Shown one piece after another: positions 28,951 to 36,794 of a stretch of DNA of 56,647 bases (the first letter of the stretch is position 1; each line of letters begins with the position of its first letter). Position numbers and translations under genes: made by a program. Origin of the DNA: Actinomycetota bacterium (GTDB taxonomy: Bacteria > Actinomycetota > Acidimicrobiia > Acidimicrobiales > AC-14); NCBI GenBank assembly GCA_005888325.1, contig VAWU01000057.1, positions 1 to 56,647 of the forward strand. Reading direction: 5' to 3'. The notes below the pieces were generated by a model. That model was not told the DNA's origin and searched no databases. It worked only from the letters and a program-made list of their open reading frames with translations.

Positions 28951-29823
28951 GTGGACTCGTGGTCCCCGCCCCGGAACCTCGCCGACGCGGTCGTGCACGA
29001 TGGGCGCCACGCCTGGTTGGCGGCTCTGCCGGCGATCGTGCACGAGCTGGAGGAGCGATGGGGGCTCACCCTCGGTGCGCCGTACCAGCCGGGGGGTCAG
29101 ACGGCGTGGGTCGCTCCGGCTCGCGGCGCGGACGGCGCCGACCTCGTCCTCAAGGTCGGATGGAGCCACCCGGAGGCCGCGCAGGAGGCCGACGGGCTGC
29201 GCGAGTGGGATGGCGACGGTGCCGTTCGACTCCACGCGTCGGCGACGTTCGACGACACCGTCGCGCTGCTCCTCGAGCGGTGCGTTCCGGGGACCACCCT
29301 GGCGAGCCGCCCGGAACCCGAGCAGGACGTCGTCATCGCGGAGCTGCTCCGCCGTCTTTGGCGGGAGCCGGCCCCCGGTCACCGGTTCCGATCGCTGAAG
29401 CTGATGTGCGACGCGTGGGCCGACGAGTGTGAGCAGAAGATCGTCGCCGGCCGCTCGGGTGTCGATGCCGGTCTGGCGCGTCAGGGCCTCGAGCTGTTCC
29501 GCCTCCTCCCGACCACCGCCGAGCGGAACGTCATGCTGTGCACCGATCTGCACGCCGCGAACGTGTTGGCGTCCGAGCGGGAGCCGTGGCTCGTCATCGA
29601 TCCCAAGCCCCACATCGGCGATCCGACCTACGACGTGCTCCAACACCTCTTGAACTGCGACGAGCGGCTGCAAGCCGACCCACACGGTCTGGCGGTGCGC
29701 ATGGCCGGCCTGCTCGGGCTCGACCAGGACCGCGTCCTCCTGTGGCTGTTCGCGAGGTGCGTGCAGGAGTCACCCGACTGGCCTGCGCTCGGTGCGGTCG
29801 CGCGCCGAATCGCACCGACCTGA
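28951..29823 (+). CDS. APH(6)/streptomycin-kinase-like phosphotransferase
   Basis: A 290-aa aminoglycoside/hydroxyurea phosphotransferase-type kinase. The GTG at 28951 is chosen because the frame before it is the shadow of the LLM gene. LVLKVGWSHPEAAQEADGLR includes the nucleotide Lys, LLLERCVPGTTLASRP is the hinge, and MLCTDLHAANVLASE is the catalytic loop, with the Asp and Asn in place but Cys at the usual His. VIDPKPHIGDPTYDVLQ is the metal-binding Asp motif. Resistance is possible, but chromosomal relatives often act on unknown compounds. It is probably transcribed with the LLM gene. Confidence 0.75.
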   Translation: MDSWSPPRNLADAVVHDGRHAWLAALPAIVHELEERWGLTLGAPYQPGGQTAWVAPARGADGADLVLKVGWSHPEAAQEADGLREWDGDGAVRLHASATFDDTVALLLERCVPGTTLASRPEPEQDVVIAELLRRLWREPAPGHRFRSLKLMCDAWADECEQKIVAGRSGVDAGLARQGLELFRLLPTTAERNVMLCTDLHAANVLASEREPWLVIDPKPHIGDPTYDVLQHLLNCDERLQADPHGLAVRMAGLLGLDQDRVLLWLFARCVQESPDWPALGAVARRIAPT

Positions 29824-29842
29824 CGTCGATCGCGAACCGCGC

Positions 29843-30394
29843 TCATCGCCGTGCGAAGGGCGTACGTCCTCCGGGTTTGAACACGGAGAGAACGGTCGCG
29901 ATGCCGAGAACGACGCAATGGGCGATCGGGCCGTCGTAGAGGGGACGCGATCCGGCTCCACTGGCGAGTGCGCTTTCGGCGACGGCCCGGACGACGATGA
30001 GGTCGGTGGCGACGACGGCGAGGTTGATGCCCAGCTTCGCCACCACCCACCAGTGCCGGAGCAATCCCCATTTGGTGCCGACGCCGAGCAGCACACCGGT
30101 TGCGAGGGCGATGAGCCCCATCGGGACCGAGACCCAGATTGAGTCGCCGATGGCGTGGTACAGCGCGTGGGCGAACGCCGAATCGTGGGTGCTGCCCGCG
30201 GTGAACGCGGCCGCGGCCACGAGCACGGCGACCCCGAACCAGCCGGCCGCGGAGAGGATGTGGGCGGTGAGCGCGACGTTCCGAGCGCGCCGGCTCAGTC
30301 GGTTCGTGGCGCGGGACGGCTGCCCTGGACTCGACGAGCGGGTGATCGCGGCCGTTCGCGCGGCTGCAGTTGCCGTCGTCGCCGTCGTGGACAT
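29843..30394 (-). CDS. Integral membrane protein, DUF2269-like
   Basis: A 183-aa membrane protein with AGGAGAT and ATG 30394. After a Thr/Ala-rich start it has four predicted helices: around ARNVALTAHILSAAGWFGVA, SIWVSVPMGLIALATGVLLG, HWWVVAKLGINLAVVATDLI and IAHCVVLGIATVLSVF. The first two resemble DUF2269 proteins, but the match is loose. No active-site residue is visible. It converges with the APH-like gene (20 bases) and stands divergent from the histidine kinase gene, 200 bases away. Confidence 0.65.
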   Translation of the reverse strand: MSTTATTATAAARTAAITRSSSPGQPSRATNRLSRRARNVALTAHILSAAGWFGVAVLVAAAAFTAGSTHDSAFAHALYHAIGDSIWVSVPMGLIALATGVLLGVGTKWGLLRHWWVVAKLGINLAVVATDLIVVRAVAESALASGAGSRPLYDGPIAHCVVLGIATVLSVFKPGGRTPFARR

Positions 30395-30594
30395 GTCGAT
30401 CTCCTGAGTCGGGAGCCTCGCGTCGATCGTCGCGGGATGAGCGTGCGATGTCGTCGCTCGAGCGGCGACAATTGCGACTGCGCCGGCGAGGCCACCGGAC
30501 GGTCGGATCGAGCGCGCGTCTACCTCCGGCGGGGTACGTCGACGTGCGCCGTAGGGCGGATGCCCAACCACGGTCGGGTGCCTACGCTCGATGC

Positions 30595-31761
30595 ATGGCC
30601 GAAGCCCGCGCGACCGTCGAACGCCGGTGGTGGCCGCCGTCGAGCCCCGACGCGCCGGTCCTCCTGATCGCGGGACTGGTCCAAGTGGGCGGTACCGCCC
30701 TCGCCGCCCGCCATCAGACACCGGTGCGCGACCTCGACCCGGGCGGTTACGCGTTGCTCACCGTCGGCGTCGGGCTGCTGATCTTGCGCCGCACGGCACC
30801 GGTCGCCGTTCTCGCGGGCACGTTCGTCACCACCGGCGCCTACCTCGCGCTCGGTTATCCGGACGGCCCGATCTGGGCCTCGCTCATCGTCGCCCTCGCG
30901 TACGCGGTCGTGACCGGGCACCGTCGCGCCGCGATCATCTCGCTCGTTGCCGGGTTCCTCGTGTTCCCCTGGCTCCCCTTCGCGGTGGGCAACGACAACC
31001 GGCCCAGCGTGGCCGGCATCCTCGGTCTCGCGGCCTGGCTCATCGCGCTGCTCGCCATCATCGAGACCGTCAACACCCGACGCGAACGTGCGCGCGATGC
31101 CGCCCGATCCGCGGTCGAGGCGGCCCGACGGCAGGTCGCCGACGAGCGGGTCCGCATCGCCCGCGATCTCCACGACGCGGTTGCGCACAGCATGTCGCTC
31201 ATCCACATCCAGGCCGGCGTCGCCCTGCACCTGATCGACGAGCAGCCCGCCCAGGCCCGTGATGCGCTCGGCACCATCAAGCAGGCGAGCAAGGACGCGC
31301 TCGTGGAGCTGCGATCGATCCTGGGCGTGTTGCGCGACGTCGACGAGGACGCTCCCCGGCTCCCGGCACCGTCGCTGGCCCGCATCGACGAGCTCGTCGC
31401 GCACGCGGCGATGTCGGGCGTCGACGTCCGCGTCGATGCCGACGATGACCTCGCCCATCTGCCTCGCAACGTCGATCTCGCCGCCTACCGCATCGTGCAG
31501 GAATCGCTGACCAACGTCGCCCGCCACGCTCGTCCCCCGGAGGCCGTCGTGCGGGTGCATGTGGGCAACGGATCGCTCACGGTCGAGGTGCTCGACGACG
31601 GAGCCGCCTCACCGAGCGACGACGGTGTGCCGAGCGGTGGGAACGGCATCGCCGGGATGCGCGAACGCGCCGCCTCCGTCGGTGGAGAGCTCTCGGCCGG
31701 ACCGCGTCCTGGCCGAGGCTTCGCGGTGCGGGCGGAGCTGCCCCTCGGCGACCCGGCATGA
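30595..31761 (+). CDS. Two-component sensor histidine kinase (NarL-partner type)
   Basis: A 388-aa sensor. ATG 30595 is chosen because the upstream frame is antisense-like. The N-terminal ~150 residues hold several membrane helices (YALLTVGVGLLILRR, PVAVLAGTFVTTGAYLALGY, SLVAGFLVFPWLPFAVG, LGLAAWLIALLAIIETV) with very short outside loops, so it may sense the membrane itself. The HisKA_3 box is VRIARDLHDAVAHSMSLIHI with the phosphoacceptor His193, followed by AYRIVQESLTNVARHA (N box) and GNGIAGMRERAASVGG (G box). It overlaps the response regulator by four bases. Confidence 0.9.
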   Translation: MAEARATVERRWWPPSSPDAPVLLIAGLVQVGGTALAARHQTPVRDLDPGGYALLTVGVGLLILRRTAPVAVLAGTFVTTGAYLALGYPDGPIWASLIVALAYAVVTGHRRAAIISLVAGFLVFPWLPFAVGNDNRPSVAGILGLAAWLIALLAIIETVNTRRERARDAARSAVEAARRQVADERVRIARDLHDAVAHSMSLIHIQAGVALHLIDEQPAQARDALGTIKQASKDALVELRSILGVLRDVDEDAPRLPAPSLARIDELVAHAAMSGVDVRVDADDDLAHLPRNVDLAAYRIVQESLTNVARHARPPEAVVRVHVGNGSLTVEVLDDGAASPSDDGVPSGGNGIAGMRERAASVGGELSAGPRPGRGFAVRAELPLGDPA

Positions 31762-32426
31762 TCCGCGTCGTGCTCGCTGATGATCAGACGTTGATACGCC
31801 GGGGGCTGCGGGCACTCCTCGACTCCGAGCCCGACATCGAAGTCGTCGGGGAAGCCGGTGACGGCGACGAGGCCGTGGCCCTGGCCCGGTCGCAGCGTCC
31901 CGACGTCGTGCTGATGGACATTCGCATGCCCGGCACCGATGGTCTCGCCGCCACCAGGACCATCTCCGAGGACGGCGAGCTCACCGCGGTGCGCATCATC
32001 ATCCTCACCACGTTCGATCTCGACGAGTACGTGTTCGAGACGCTGCGTTCCGGAGCCAGCGGCTTCCTCGTCAAGGACACCGAGCCCGCGGATCTCCTGC
32101 GCGCGCTCCGCATCGTCGCCGAAGGCGAGTCGCTCCTCGCTCCCCGGGCCACCCGCAGGCTCATCGAGGAGTACGCCACCCGATCCAAGCCCGCCGGCCT
32201 CGCCCCCGCGCTCGACCTGCTCACCGCGCGCGAACGCGAAGTGATGACCCAGGTCGCGGCCGGCCTGTCCAACGACGAGATCGCCGAGCGCCTCTACATC
32301 AGCGTCGCGACCGCCAAGACCCATGTCAGCCGGTCCATGATCAAGCTCGGCGCCCGCGACCGCGCCCAACTCGTCGTGTACGCGTACGAGACCGGCCTCG
32401 TGCGTCCCGGATGGACGAGCGACTGA
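31758..32426 (+). CDS. NarL/LuxR-family response regulator
   Basis: A 222-aa partner of the preceding kinase, with ATGA overlap. The receiver domain has the acidic pair VVLADDQTLIRRG, phosphoacceptor Asp54 in VVLMDIRMPGTDGL, and the conserved Thr-Thr (IIILTTFDLDEYVFE) and Lys (GFLVKDTEPADLL). Residues 155-210 are the LuxR HTH (LTAREREVMTQVAAGLSN, EIAERLYISVATAKTHVSR). The target genes are not indicated by context, as the convergent neighbour is the molybdate operon. Confidence 0.92.
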   Translation: MIRVVLADDQTLIRRGLRALLDSEPDIEVVGEAGDGDEAVALARSQRPDVVLMDIRMPGTDGLAATRTISEDGELTAVRIIILTTFDLDEYVFETLRSGASGFLVKDTEPADLLRALRIVAEGESLLAPRATRRLIEEYATRSKPAGLAPALDLLTAREREVMTQVAAGLSNDEIAERLYISVATAKTHVSRSMIKLGARDRAQLVVYAYETGLVRPGWTSD

Positions 32427-32482
32427 CGATTTCGTCGCGTCAGAGGTGCGGGCGTTCGAGCGCGCGTCGGGCGTGCGGCGTG

Positions 32483-33535
32483 TCAGCTGGGATACGTGTC
32501 GATGTCGGTCGCCTTGACCGACGCCCAGACGGCTCCGCCATCCGCCAGCCGGAGCTCGGCGACGGCGGCCGCGGTGACCTCGGCGATGAGCGGAACCGGT
32601 CCGGTGATGCTGACCCGGGCCCTGTCACCGGCCAGGTAGAGCTCGCCGGCCTCCCCGGGCCAGACGTTGCGGGCGCTGCCTTCCGGCGATTTGCGATGCA
32701 GGACGACCGCGTTGGGCCGGATGGCCACGAACGTCGGTCCCGAGACGGCGTCCGCCGTGGCGACCACCGCGCCGTTGTCGAGCCGGACGTTCGCGCGGTC
32801 GGCAACGCCGTGAAGCAGGTTGAGGCCGAGCATGGTCGCGACCCATGGCGATCGCGGACGGGCGGTGACCTCCACGAGCGGGCCTTGCTGCGTGATGCGG
32901 CCCTCCTCGAGGACGACGAGGCGATCGGCGAGCGCGGCGGCCTCGACCGGGTCGTGGGTGACCACGAGGCGCGCTCCGGGGTAGCGGCGCAGCTCCGCGC
33001 GCAGCACCCGGCGCAGCTCGGCGCGCGCCGATGCGTCGACTGCGGCGAGAGGCTCGTCGAGCAGGAGGACATCGGGCTCGGTAGCCAGCGCGCGGGCGAG
33101 CGCGACGCGTTGCGCCTGCCCGCCGGAGAGCTCCTTCGGGCGGCGTGCGCCGACACCGGCCAGATCGACCCGGTCGAGCCACGACGCCGCCTTCGCGCGC
33201 GCGTCACCTCTCGGCGTCCCGGTGGCCCGCAGCCCGAACGCCACGTTCTCGAGCGCGGTGAGGTTGGCGAACAGCCGGGGTTCCTGGAAGACGACGCCGA
33301 CGCCGCGGTGCTCGGGCGGCACCCGCACATGGGTGGACGGCTCGTCGACGACCGTCCCGTCGATGACGATGCGGCCCCGGTCGAGGGGCACGAGTCCGGC
33401 CACGGCACGCACCAGGGTGGTCTTGCCCGCGCCGTTGGGCCCGACCACGGCGACGACCGCCTCGTCCACCTCGAGGTCGAGGTCGAGATGGAGCGCGCCG
33501 AGGGTGACCCCGATCGAGGCGCTGAGCCGGCTCAC
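32483..33535 (-). CDS. modC: Molybdate ABC transporter ATP-binding protein
   Basis: A 350-aa ModC. Walker A is VVGPNGAGKTTLVRAVAG, the Q loop is GVVFQEPRLFANLT, the signature is KELSGGQAQRVALARALA, and Walker B is VLLLDEPLAAVDASAR with the switch His in VVTHDPVEAAAL. Residues from ~280 to the end are a TOBE/Mop-like domain that binds molybdate (GEAGELYLAGDRARVSITG, VWASVKATDIDTYPS). It powers import by ModB. The last gene of the operon, overlapping modB by four bases. Confidence 0.93.
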   Translation of the reverse strand: MSRLSASIGVTLGALHLDLDLEVDEAVVAVVGPNGAGKTTLVRAVAGLVPLDRGRIVIDGTVVDEPSTHVRVPPEHRGVGVVFQEPRLFANLTALENVAFGLRATGTPRGDARAKAASWLDRVDLAGVGARRPKELSGGQAQRVALARALATEPDVLLLDEPLAAVDASARAELRRVLRAELRRYPGARLVVTHDPVEAAALADRLVVLEEGRITQQGPLVEVTARPRSPWVATMLGLNLLHGVADRANVRLDNGAVVATADAVSGPTFVAIRPNAVVLHRKSPEGSARNVWPGEAGELYLAGDRARVSITGPVPLIAEVTAAAVAELRLADGGAVWASVKATDIDTYPS

Positions 33536-34263
33536 GGGTTGCCGACCCAGCGGTCTCGCAGGCCCACGAGCACGGCCAGTGACACGCCCAACAGAACGAG
33601 GGAGAGAGCGAGCGCGGTCGCGTCGTGGCCCGACTCGATGTCGAGGTAGACGAGCAATGGAGCGGTTTGCGTCTTTCCCGCGGTGTTCCCCGCGAAGGTG
33701 ATGGTGGCGCCGAACTCACCCAGGGCCCGGGCCCACGTCAACGCGGCACCGGCGGCCAGGGCGGGGGCGACGGCGGGCAGGGTGACGCGGCGGAACCGGT
33801 AGGCGGGACGCGCCCCGAGGGTGGCGGCGGCCTCCTCGGCGCTGCGGTCCATCGACCGGAAGGCAGCTTCCGCGGTGACGATCAGGAAAGGCATGGCCAC
33901 GAACGCTTCGGCCACGATGGCTCCGGTGGTGTTGAACACCAACCGCCAGCCGGTGAGGTCGTAGAGGATGCGGCCGGCGAACCCCCTGCGTCCGAAGGCG
34001 TAGAGCAGGGCGATCCCGCCGACCACGGGCGGCAGCACCATCGGCAGCGTGACGAGGGCCCGGACCAACGAGCGCCCGGGGAACCGCCGGCGGGCGAGGA
34101 CCCAGGCCAGTGGCACACCGAAGACGACGGACAGGGCCAGCGCGCCGAGGGAGGTCTCCAGCGACAGGCGCAACGCGGCGAGCGCCTCGTGGGCGCGCAG
34201 GTCGGTCGCGAGCGACGACCACGGGGCGCGCTGCAGCAGGCCGGCGAGCGGAAGGACGACCAT
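33532..34263 (-). CDS. modB: Molybdate ABC transporter permease
   Basis: A ModB permease with five to six membrane helices; the coupling loop is EEAAATLGARPAYRFRRVTL, followed by WARALGEFGATITFAGNTAG. The stop overlaps the modC start. The start is uncertain: the first standard codon in frame after modA is ATG 34263, inside the first helix (VPSVLAAGALAMVVLPLAGL). The helix continues upstream in frame for about 12 residues to near the modA stop without any ATG, GTG or TTG. The protein may start at a rare codon near 34320, or the frame may carry an error there. Coordinates give the conservative start. Confidence 0.85.
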   Translation of the reverse strand: MVVLPLAGLLQRAPWSSLATDLRAHEALAALRLSLETSLGALALSVVFGVPLAWVLARRRFPGRSLVRALVTLPMVLPPVVGGIALLYAFGRRGFAGRILYDLTGWRLVFNTTGAIVAEAFVAMPFLIVTAEAAFRSMDRSAEEAAATLGARPAYRFRRVTLPAVAPALAAGAALTWARALGEFGATITFAGNTAGKTQTAPLLVYLDIESGHDATALALSLVLLGVSLAVLVGLRDRWVGNP

Positions 34264-34321
34264 GGCGAGGGCTCCCGCGGCCAGGACCGAGGGGACGACA
34301 CCGAGTGGGGCTCGGCGCGAA

Positions 34322-35146
34322 CTACTTCGGCGGGAGGAAACCGGCGTCCTCCAAAGCCCTCTGCACCTCGCCGGACACGGTCGAGGCAACGAACGCCTGG
34401 GCCGCGGCGCGGTTCTTGGTGGCCTTGACCACTGCGATCGGATACTCGATGGCCGGTTGGTCGGCGTCGGGCACGGCGACGCCGGCGAGCTTGGGGCCGC
34501 CGGCGGACACATCGGTCACGTACACGACGGTCGCGTCGGCTTCGCCCGACGTGACCTTGGCAAGTGCGGACTTCACGTCGGTCTCCAACGACTTCGGCAT
34601 CACCACGATGGTCTTGGCCGCGAGGACCTGCCGGGTGTAGTCGCCGGCCGGCACACCGACGGCTTCCAACACTACTGACACCCCCGGCAAGGCCAGATCG
34701 GCCAGGCCGGTGATGTCCTTCGGATTGCCGGCGGCAACGGCGATCTCCAGCTTGTTCCTCGCGAACGTGACCGGCGCGTCGACCAGGCCGGCATCGAACA
34801 GCTTCTGCATGTTCCTGGTGTCTGCCGACGCGAACACGTCAGCCGGTGCGCCCTGGGTGATCTGAGCGACCAGCGCGTTGGAGCCCGCGAAGTTGAAGCT
34901 CAGGTTCAAGCTCGGGTTGGAGCTGGTGAGTGTCGTCTTGACCGTGTTGAACGCGCCCGTGAGCGACGCGGCGGCGAACACGTTCAGCTCACCCGTGAGT
35001 GGCGCCGCCGTGGTGGTGGGCGCGGCCGGCGTCGAAGGTGCAGCGGTCTTCGTCGACGATTTCGATCCACACGCGGACGCGACCACCGTGAAGCCGATGA
35101 CGCTGATGACCGAGGAGACGAGGCGGCGCGAGGGGCGGGGCGGCAC
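34322..35146 (-). CDS. modA: Molybdate-binding periplasmic-type lipoprotein
   Basis: A 274-aa ModA. The N-terminus is a lipoprotein signal with lipobox VVASAC, then a Thr/Ala/Pro linker. The mature part begins GELNVFAAASLTGAFNTVKT, the classic ModA motif, with NFAGSNALVAQITQGAPADV and SADTRNMQKLFDAGLV in the oxyanion site; GVPAGDYTRQVLAA and DATVVYVTDV follow. It delivers molybdate or tungstate to ModBC. It begins with GTG, 13 bases after the regulator gene, and is upstream of modB. Confidence 0.93.
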   Translation of the reverse strand: MPPRPSRRLVSSVISVIGFTVVASACGSKSSTKTAAPSTPAAPTTTAAPLTGELNVFAAASLTGAFNTVKTTLTSSNPSLNLSFNFAGSNALVAQITQGAPADVFASADTRNMQKLFDAGLVDAPVTFARNKLEIAVAAGNPKDITGLADLALPGVSVVLEAVGVPAGDYTRQVLAAKTIVVMPKSLETDVKSALAKVTSGEADATVVYVTDVSAGGPKLAGVAVPDADQPAIEYPIAVVKATKNRAAAQAFVASTVSGEVQRALEDAGFLPPK

Positions 35147-35159
35147 GGGCTCGACCTTT

Positions 35160-35555
35160 TCAGGCTCGTGGAACTTCGACGACGACGTTGGTGGACTTCA
35201 CCGAGGCCACGGCCAGGACGCCGGGGACGAGCCTCAGCTCGTCCGCCGCCTCGCGGCTCATGAGCGAGACGACGCGGTACGGACCGGCCTGGATCTCGAC
35301 CTGGGCCATGACCTTGTCCTTGGTCACCTTGGTCACCAGCCCCGGGAAGTGGTTGCGGGCCGATTCGGGGAACGGCACCGACGACGGGTTGGGCGCCCGT
35401 TTCGCGGCGAACCGGGCCAGGGCGGCGCCGTCCACCCGACGCCGTCCTCCCGGCGAGCGGGCCGCCGGGAGCTGGCCGCCGTCCATCCAGCGGCGGACGG
35501 TGTCCGGGCTGACACCGAGCAACTCGGCGGCTTGACCGACCGTGAACGCGGGCAC
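35160..35555 (-). CDS. HTH-TOBE molybdate-responsive regulator
   Basis: A protein of about 131 residues with two domains. The first ~60 are an excisionase/MerR-type HTH (FTVGQAAELLGVSPDTVRRW). The last ~70 are a single TOBE/Mop domain (GLVTKVTKDKVMAQVEIQAG, SLMSREAADELRLVPGVLAV), which binds molybdate or tungstate. This is a compact actinobacterial alternative to ModE. It is the first gene of the mod operon and probably autoregulates through the repeats at 35574-35617. GTG 35555 is preferred; TTG 35564 is an alternative. Confidence 0.82.
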   Translation of the reverse strand: MPAFTVGQAAELLGVSPDTVRRWMDGGQLPAARSPGGRRRVDGAALARFAAKRAPNPSSVPFPESARNHFPGLVTKVTKDKVMAQVEIQAGPYRVVSLMSREAADELRLVPGVLAVASVKSTNVVVEVPRA

Positions 35556-35573
35556 TGCGCCCAACTCTATCTT

Positions 35574-35617
35574 GCATTTGCGGTAGCAGGAGAGTGTGAA
35601 GCTCGCGTTTGCGGTAG
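35574..35617. promoter_or_regulatory. Direct repeats before the mod operon
   Basis: GCATTTGCGGTAG (35574-35586) and GCGTTTGCGGTAG (35605-35617) are 12/13 identical and 31 bases apart, three helical turns. They lie just upstream of the HTH-TOBE gene that opens the mod operon. Their spacing suggests two dimers on one DNA face. This is a candidate molybdate-responsive operator. Confidence 0.6.
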
Positions 35618-35659
35618 TGGGTCAGTTTGAGGCTCTCGCGCCCCGGGCGGGCGCTCGCC

Positions 35660-36091
35660 TCAGGGCGTTCGAGGGGCGAAGAGCTCGAGCTGGATGTTGT
35701 CAGGATCGCGGAACACGAGGACTGCACCGTAGGGCTCATCCGCGATCGGTGACTGGGTGAGGGGCTTGTCGGCGACATCGGCGCGGACGACACCGTTGGA
35801 CTCGAGGTGGTCCTGCCAGGCCTGAAGGTCGCCGCGGTCCGGGACGACGAAGCCCGCGTGATCGAGGCCGGTGGTCGTCTCGCCGAACAGCGTGCCGTCG
35901 TTGGTCTCGTGTCGGTGCAGCACGATCATGAGCTGGTGGGTGTCGTCGGCAAGGAGCTTCCCGACCCCACCCGGATGGGGCACGTCGGTCTGGAAGCGGA
36001 CGCCGAACACCGCTTCGTACCAACGAACGCTGGCGTCGACGTCGGTGACGGTCAGCGCGAGGTGATGCAGCCGGGCGGATGTGATGGTCAT
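35660..36091 (-). CDS. VOC-family (glyoxalase/bleomycin-resistance) protein
   Basis: A 143-aa vicinal-oxygen-chelate protein. Metal ligand positions appear in RLHHLALTVTDVDASVRWYE (His), MIVLHRHETND, GLDHAGFVVPDRGDLQA (His) and FRDPDNIQLELFAP (Glu). ATG 36091 overlaps the TGA of the upstream TetR gene, so translation is coupled. Such proteins may be glyoxalases, dioxygenases or antibiotic binders; nothing here decides between them. The TetR partner is the likely controller. Confidence 0.85.
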   Translation of the reverse strand: MTITSARLHHLALTVTDVDASVRWYEAVFGVRFQTDVPHPGGVGKLLADDTHQLMIVLHRHETNDGTLFGETTTGLDHAGFVVPDRGDLQAWQDHLESNGVVRADVADKPLTQSPIADEPYGAVLVFRDPDNIQLELFAPRTP

Positions 36092-36732
36092 GATCGGGTT
36101 CCTTTGGTAGTGGACCTTGGCTTCGCCCGCTTCGTCGGCGTGCGATTCGACTGGCAGTAGGTGAGGAACATCGTCACGAGATCGTCGACCAGCCGGGCCC
36201 AGCGGTCTCCGCCCGGGTCGTTCGAGATCTGCTGGTCGACGACACCGGTGGTCAACGCGGTCCACATGTCGATGTGGCGTTGATCGGTGACGCCGTTGAG
36301 GGCCAAGCGCTCACGCACCGCTTCGAGCGCGCGCACCGCCGGCGCAAACGCCTCGGGAGTGGGCTCGAATCCGGGGATGGTGCGTTGGAACAGCAGTTGG
36401 TAGCGGGCGACGTCGCTCGCGCAGAAGTCGACGAAGCGGTGCACACCTCCGGCGAGCACGGCGCGGGGATCCTCGGTGTCGTAGGGCTCGGTCATCCGGT
36501 CGGCGAACTCGGTGGCCGCCCGGCCGAACATGGCGTCGTAGATCGCGTTCTTCGAATCGAGATACGCGTAGATCGTCGGCGTCGTTATCCCCGCCCGCTT
36601 CGCCAGGTCTCGTAGCGACAGCGCGGCCAGCCCCTCGTCGCGGACGAGGTCCCAGGCCGCGTCCACGATCGCGTCGCGCGCCGATCGCCGCCGCGCGTCG
36701 CGCCATTCGTCTGACACCGGTGCCTTAGACAT
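36088..36732 (-). CDS. TetR-family transcriptional regulator
   Basis: A 214-aa repressor. The HTH is RRSARDAIVDAAWDLVRDEG, then LAALSLRDLAKRAGITTPTI and YAYLDSKNAIYDAMFG. The ligand domain looks like a TetR_C_33-type. Its last codons overlap the VOC gene, so the two form a unit. A dyad rich in TATA lies directly upstream (36739-36759). Confidence 0.88.
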   Translation of the reverse strand: MSKAPVSDEWRDARRRSARDAIVDAAWDLVRDEGLAALSLRDLAKRAGITTPTIYAYLDSKNAIYDAMFGRAATEFADRMTEPYDTEDPRAVLAGGVHRFVDFCASDVARYQLLFQRTIPGFEPTPEAFAPAVRALEAVRERLALNGVTDQRHIDMWTALTTGVVDQQISNDPGGDRWARLVDDLVTMFLTYCQSNRTPTKRAKPRSTTKGTRS

Positions 36733-36738
36733 TGCTCG

Positions 36739-36759
36739 TTATATCTATACGCTGTATAA
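36739..36759. promoter_or_regulatory. AT-rich dyad before a TetR gene
   Basis: TTATA at 36739-36743 and TATAA at 36755-36759 flank TATAC-GCT-GTATA (36746-36758). It begins seven bases upstream of the TetR start and is AT-rich in a GC-rich genome, so it probably holds both a promoter -10 region and the operator. Confidence 0.5.
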
Positions 36760-36794
36760 GGGTAGCGGTCAAGCCCGGCTGTTCGGTGTCGTCG

